A program made the position numbers and the translations under genes. From a virus, in IMG/VR virus record IMGVR_UViG_3300046411_000983, positions 1 to 20,745 of that record: 20,745 nt of DNA; one strand, 5' to 3'. Below are positions 17,170 to 20,745 of this stretch, in pieces (the stretch's first letter is position 1; every line of letters starts with the position of its first letter). The notes beneath the pieces are model-generated. The model saw only the letters and a program-made list of their open reading frames with translations, did no database searches and was not told the origin of the DNA.

Positions 17170-18694
17170 CACCTTTCTTGAACGTATCTGGAGCATTATC
17201 ATAATCAAATGCTGACGTCATTATTAATTCAAGGTTCCTATCAGTTTTAATTGGTGTATACACTTCAGGGTCAACGTTTTCGTGATGTGACCACGGCTCA
17301 TGCTGTGGCAAGCGTCGATGCAACGAAGTTGTAGCGGTAGCGGTAGCGCCGGGCAAGACGTGTGTGTATAACGGAGTTACTGCGGTAGCGGTGGCCGCCT
17401 GCGGTCCATTCATATGGATCTGTGGAGCAGTTTCTGTATGGTTGCCTCCTGAGTTGATGTCCGTTGTGCCTCCTGCTGTAAACTTGTTTGCTCCAGTTGT
17501 GTTTACATCATAATCTAACAGTGTTGTAACTTGATTGTTCATTGCAACGTATGTTGTCATGTTTGCATTAGTTTCAACTTGTATGTCTTCTTTTGATAAC
17601 ACGTTAAAGTTGCGTCCTGCGTTTAGGTTAATGTCTCTATCCGCTGTCAGATTGAAATCGTTTTCAGTGTGCATACTAATACTGTCTTTTGAATACACAT
17701 CAATTTTACCATTAGCAGTCATTTCTATCCAACTGTTACCACTGCCATGATCTATACGTACCAAGTCTTCCGTGTTATGGAATAATATTTGATGTCCTGT
17801 GCGTGTTCTAATACGCATAAGTTCGTTGTGTGGTAGCGTTACATCTCCACCCTTTTCACCCTTTTCAACATTGACATATTCTTTCTTTGTAGTTGACGCC
17901 GGACCTTTACGTAAAATCTTGTCATCTCCGTCGTCCATTACAAACACAGTGCCGCCAAGTCTATTGAAAGGAACCTGTGCCGCTGTACCGCCCGGTCCGT
18001 ATCCTGCTTTAGGACTACCAGGACGCTTGTCATAAGGTCCAGGTGTGTTTATACCAAACACCATGCTTGGCAGTTCACGCCTTGCACTGCTTGTTGTTAA
18101 TGCTCTTGTGCCATCTGAGGCAAGTCCTGCTTTGTGCAGTAAGTCCATCCATTCTTCATTGATAGGCTTTTTAAATTTTGTAGGGTCGTTACCTTTGTTG
18201 TCTGCGAGATTCTTTTTGTTAATTTCTCCAACAACAACCTTACCAGTACGCTTCTTGGCTTCCTTGGCACCTTCGCCTTTGGGACTACCTGTAAAGAAAG
18301 TTGATGCAACCTTGTCTGGTACGTTTAGGTTAACATAGTTGTCAGGTATACAACCAATCCAGAAACCCATGTTGGCCGCGCCTTCCGCAAACACAACAAT
18401 TACTCTACTGCCAACGTCCGGCGGTGTCATCCACATACCATAAGCGGATTGTGTGTATGCAAAGTCTGTGTTTGCACTGATACCATTAACTGGTGTTTGT
18501 CCCCAGAATGGACTTGCATAACTTACCTTGAACGTTTGACCTTCACTGTCGTCATTGTTACCTGTTGTGCCTTTGAGCAGTTGTACTTCCAATGCACCCA
18601 TATAGTTTGGATCAAGATGGCCAACCACACGTCCAACGTATGGACCTGCGTCCATTAATGCTTCTTGTCCTACCGTTCTTTTTTCGTTAGCCAT
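17165..18694 (-). CDS. gp5: gp5-like baseplate hub spike protein without lysozyme domain (509 aa)
   Basis: gp5 trimers form the needle under the tail tube. Residues about 17-130 form the OB-fold seen in gp5 and VgrG proteins: GPYVGRVVGHLDPNYMGALE, then MTPPDVGSRVIVVFAEG and FWIGCIPDNYVN. Residues 131-245 are a linker with GEGAKEAKKR, SSARRELPSMVFGINTPGP and a Gly/Pro-rich stretch. Residues about 245-425 move into a beta-helix with alternating short strands (GNSWIEMTANGKIDVYSKDS, FNLTADRDINLNAG). The C-terminal end has two ATATA segments and LHRRLPQHEPWSHHENVDP. T4 gp5 has a lysozyme domain of about 165 residues after the OB-fold. Here the linker is about 115 residues and lacks a lysozyme-like Glu/Asp/Thr active-site pattern. 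The start abuts the hub stop (TAA|ATG), with AGGA 6 nt upstream. Confidence 0.88.
   Translation of the reverse strand: MANEKRTVGQEALMDAGPYVGRVVGHLDPNYMGALEVQLLKGTTGNNDDSEGQTFKVSYASPFWGQTPVNGISANTDFAYTQSAYGMWMTPPDVGSRVIVVFAEGAANMGFWIGCIPDNYVNLNVPDKVASTFFTGSPKGEGAKEAKKRTGKVVVGEINKKNLADNKGNDPTKFKKPINEEWMDLLHKAGLASDGTRALTTSSARRELPSMVFGINTPGPYDKRPGSPKAGYGPGGTAAQVPFNRLGGTVFVMDDGDDKILRKGPASTTKKEYVNVEKGEKGGDVTLPHNELMRIRTRTGHQILFHNTEDLVRIDHGSGNSWIEMTANGKIDVYSKDSISMHTENDFNLTADRDINLNAGRNFNVLSKEDIQVETNANMTTYVAMNNQVTTLLDYDVNTTGANKFTAGGTTDINSGGNHTETAPQIHMNGPQAATATAVTPLYTHVLPGATATATTSLHRRLPQHEPWSHHENVDPEVYTPIKTDRNLELIMTSAFDYDNAPDTFKKGV
17331..17398 (-). repeat. GC-rich Ala-Thr codon repeat in gp5
   Basis: Two short plus-strand tracts, gtagcggtagcggtagcg (17331-17348) and gcggtagcggtggccgc (17382-17398), encode ATATA segments at about residues 434-456. 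They flank PLYTHVLPG. The local GC content is well above that of the rest of the window. The tracts look like a small internal duplication near the end of the beta-helix. Confidence 0.6.
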
Positions 18695-20745
18695 TTAAAA
18701 TCCTATGTTTGCACCTTGGTTACGAGCCGCTAATCTGTTATTAACGTCTTTTTGATTTTTTGCTTTTGCTTCTGCGGCGTCTGCGGCTTCTGCATCTGCA
18801 ATATTCTTTTCAAATGCCGCCTGGTTCGCCGCCGCGTCGTCCTCGCCGCCTATACCAGAATTTTTTACATCATCCTGTTTGTTTACGTCTGCTTTCTCAT
18901 CAACAATTTCTTGGTTGCCTTTTTCACCTGCCTGTGCTGTTGGCTTAGGTGACTGTTGCGGACGTCTTACAAGTTCAAGTGTTTGTTTAAATTCCCCTGA
19001 AGCAAACTCGTTCTTAACAGTAATTACCATATATAATCCGCTAAAGAAATCAACTGGCACAGTATCATTAGGGAATCCCATGATACCGTTTTCTCTATAA
19101 TCTATTGGTGTTCTAAATAATACTTCAACATCCACTTCACCGTATTGGTAATCTATCGTGCCGTCTGCATCAATGTTAATATATTGTGTGTTCTCTGAGT
19201 TATAGTTACCTACACCACTGTCAGCAATATAATAAGGATCGCCCATGATTGTCATGTCAAGTGTTAGCAAGTCAGCATCACTGTTTACGATTGCTTCATT
19301 AAATCTACGTGCAATTTCAACCTGCATGTCATCAAGACTAACCGCACCTGCGGCTTTGGCATTGTTCTTTTGTACTATTCCTGCTTTGTTGCTAACCTGC
19401 GAATCATTGTTTACTGCTGTTGCTTTAATTTTTTGTTTTGGATCTTCTCCTTCTTTAGAACCGTCTGCCAAGTTATTCTTTGGCAGTGTACCTGGACTCA
19501 TGCTTTTAAAGAATGTGTTATCAAGATTAATTTCAAGATCTAATATATCTTCGTTTGCGCCACTGTAAATGTAATTGTAACGTTTTACACATTGTTTTTT
19601 AAGTTCTCTTAGACCGTATGGTGTTTCGTCTGGTGCAATAAATTTACTTTCGTGTACCATGTATGGTAAAATTCTAAACACATAAATTCTTGGAGGTCTA
19701 CCTAATTTCTTTTCTGTTTTTCTATCTGTGATATTAAAAACTTGTGTATCAATTTTAAACCAAGGACGCATACCTTTTTCTGCTGGTGCACTAATAATGT
19801 TTCTACCGTATTCGCTTAGGATTACAAGTTCTTCAATAATATCCTGTATCCTTGTTCCTTGAATAAATTTAATTGCACCAAGTCCTGGATCAATTTGTAA
19901 TTGTCCGTTTGCTCTGTGCCAAACTTTTTTATCCTTGTCATATGTAAATGACGCATCACCAAACGGTTGATTGTTTGTACCAAGTTTTTCAAGAGCAAAC
20001 ATTTTCGAAAGTCCTATTACATTACTATTACTTTCGCCTGTTTGCTTTGCTTTGATTTCTTCGCCAAGTGCTGTTTGTGTAATTAAACTTTTAACTTGCT
20101 CAACCCATGCTTCAAATACCGCTTCATCTACGTTGACATCACCCATCGCGGCAACCTGTGCATATAGTTCGTCAAGACTTGCTTCTTGTGCCGCAGTTTT
20201 TCCTTTTGAAGTTGTTGTTACACCTATTGATTCTGAGTCGTTACCTGCATCAGTGGCACTTTGGCCAGCGGCGCCGCTACTGCTTAATTTTCCTTTACTT
20301 GCACGTTCTTTTGGAAATACTACAAAATATTGATCTGCTGTATAAACTTGTTTGTCTTGTGCTTTTTTACCTTCGTGTTTGTTAAGTTCATTGGATAAAC
20401 TTTTTATGTTACTTTGTAACATTTCTTCTAACGTTCTACCCATTAGTGTAACATCAACTGGAATACGCTGTGTTTCATCCATTAATGCACCTTCGTTATA
20501 TGCAACACCTTCAACAACATAAGAACTTCCTCCTGCTGTTACACTTAAATCACTACCAACAAGTTTGAATGGCATATTTTTAGATGCTTCAGGAACCACA
20601 TAAACTTTTCCGTTATCATCGTATCCTATAAAATCAATAGTAAGCAAGAACGGAGATTCTAAATAGTTTTCATGTCCTGCTTGGTATGACGCCATTTGCA
20701 ATGTTTGTAAAAACAATCCCATGCTGTAAGGTTCTGTAATTTCAA
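18695..20745 (-). CDS. Probable baseplate hub protein (gp27/VgrG-N class), 5'-partial
   Basis: The frame is open at the right edge. Upstream of the first in-window ATG (20722) the codons EITEPYS continue without a stop, and there is no Shine-Dalgarno there, so this Met is probably internal. The in-window part has at least 675 residues. It starts ASYQAGHENYLESPFLLTID, which leads into a beta-rich region. A spacer at about residues 130-215 is Ser/Ala/Lys-rich. The later core contains LLTLDMTIMGDPYYI, VEVLFRTPIDY and FFSGLYMVITVKNEF followed by a strand ending in LELVRRPQQ. This 'GDP.y....sG.Y.V..v.n.f..G.F.q.L.l.R' ending is the tube-domain pattern of hub proteins such as gp27, Mu gp44 and P2 GpD. 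The last 80 or so residues are an Ala/Glu/Lys/Asp-rich low-complexity tail. Position directly before gp5 supports a hub partner. T4 gp27 is 391 aa, so this protein is much larger; a marine-phage-specific structural protein is the alternative. Confidence 0.65.
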   Translation of the reverse strand, partial: EITEPYSMGLFLQTLQMASYQAGHENYLESPFLLTIDFIGYDDNGKVYVVPEASKNMPFKLVGSDLSVTAGGSSYVVEGVAYNEGALMDETQRIPVDVTLMGRTLEEMLQSNIKSLSNELNKHEGKKAQDKQVYTADQYFVVFPKERASKGKLSSSGAAGQSATDAGNDSESIGVTTTSKGKTAAQEASLDELYAQVAAMGDVNVDEAVFEAWVEQVKSLITQTALGEEIKAKQTGESNSNVIGLSKMFALEKLGTNNQPFGDASFTYDKDKKVWHRANGQLQIDPGLGAIKFIQGTRIQDIIEELVILSEYGRNIISAPAEKGMRPWFKIDTQVFNITDRKTEKKLGRPPRIYVFRILPYMVHESKFIAPDETPYGLRELKKQCVKRYNYIYSGANEDILDLEINLDNTFFKSMSPGTLPKNNLADGSKEGEDPKQKIKATAVNNDSQVSNKAGIVQKNNAKAAGAVSLDDMQVEIARRFNEAIVNSDADLLTLDMTIMGDPYYIADSGVGNYNSENTQYINIDADGTIDYQYGEVDVEVLFRTPIDYRENGIMGFPNDTVPVDFFSGLYMVITVKNEFASGEFKQTLELVRRPQQSPKPTAQAGEKGNQEIVDEKADVNKQDDVKNSGIGGEDDAAANQAAFEKNIADAEAADAAEAKAKNQKDVNNRLAARNQGANIGF
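18701..18704 (-). promoter_or_regulatory. Shine-Dalgarno of gp5 (AGGA) inside the hub gene
   Basis: The minus strand reads TAGGATTTTAAATGG. AGGA is 6 nt before the gp5 ATG and lies within the last codons of the hub gene, whose TAA directly abuts the ATG. This arrangement favours translational coupling of hub and spike. Confidence 0.6.

Noticed and set aside
17165-18694. Tail lysozyme activity for the gp5-like protein, by name transfer from T4 gp5
   Set aside because: No lysozyme-sized domain or catalytic pattern lies between the OB-fold and the beta-helix, so the enzymatic label is not supported here.
18752-18952. Two overlapping plus-strand frames rich in Cys/Phe/Leu/Arg that could look like small membrane proteins
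   Set aside because: They are antisense to the Ala/Glu/Lys-rich tail of the hub protein, and the hydrophobicity comes from the complement of those codons.
19971-20333. 120-residue plus-strand open frame opposite the hub gene
   Set aside because: It is complementary to a strongly supported minus-strand coding region, with Ser/Ala/Leu-rich antisense composition and no recognisable motif.
1-20745. tRNA genes, CRISPR arrays, insertion sequences or integration sites
   Set aside because: Nothing of this kind was seen. The only non-coding DNA is 8 bp and 56 bp, too short for such elements.

Overview
The window is a tail/baseplate morphogenesis segment of a T4-like myovirus (Caudoviricetes). All genes lie on the minus strand, so they read from right to left. 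The recognisable proteins (gp5-like spike, gp25 and gp6), the low GC content, the near-total coding density and exact or near-exact T4-type late promoter boxes (TATAAATA, AATAAATA) in the only two gene gaps all point this way. The style of the proteins (an enlarged gp6, a gp5 without a lysozyme domain, a giant modular protein after gp6) resembles marine T4-like phages of cyanobacteria or SAR11-type bacteria. The host cannot be fixed from this window. No host genes, tRNAs, integrases, insertion sequences or CRISPR arrays were seen.

Layout in transcription order (right to left): (1) 20745-18695, a probable baseplate hub protein of the gp27/VgrG-N class, whose frame is still open at the right edge; (2) 18694-17165, a gp5-like hub spike with an OB-fold and a beta-helix but no lysozyme domain; (3) 17156-16710, gp25 baseplate wedge/sheath initiator; (4) 16653-13126, an enlarged gp6 baseplate wedge protein of 1175 aa ending in a Ser/Thr/Gly-rich tail; (5) 13126 to the left edge, a single uninterrupted frame of at least 4375 codons. 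This last frame takes up 63% of the window and still has no stop codon at base 1.

The genes are packed almost without spacing: hub stop and gp5 start abut (TAA|ATG), gp5 and gp25 are 8 bp apart, gp25 and gp6 are 56 bp apart, and gp6 and the giant gene overlap by one base (TAATG). The first two genes would build the central hub and membrane-piercing spike. gp25 and gp6 form the wedge core that joins the hub to the sheath. The giant protein stands where T4 has wedge gene 7 and is most likely a very large peripheral baseplate or tail-fibre-associated protein.

The most interesting content is in the giant protein. It carries what looks like a seven-bladed FG-GAP (integrin-alpha-like) beta-propeller whose blades are separated by long insertions. 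It also has four carbohydrate-binding-module-like (CBM5/12-type) segments, two of them inserted within the propeller, a duplicated VGxT...VKxxNG module, two GxGY glycine-rich repeat regions and a cupredoxin-like motif near the N-terminus. Together these suggest a giant host-surface-binding machine attached to the baseplate.
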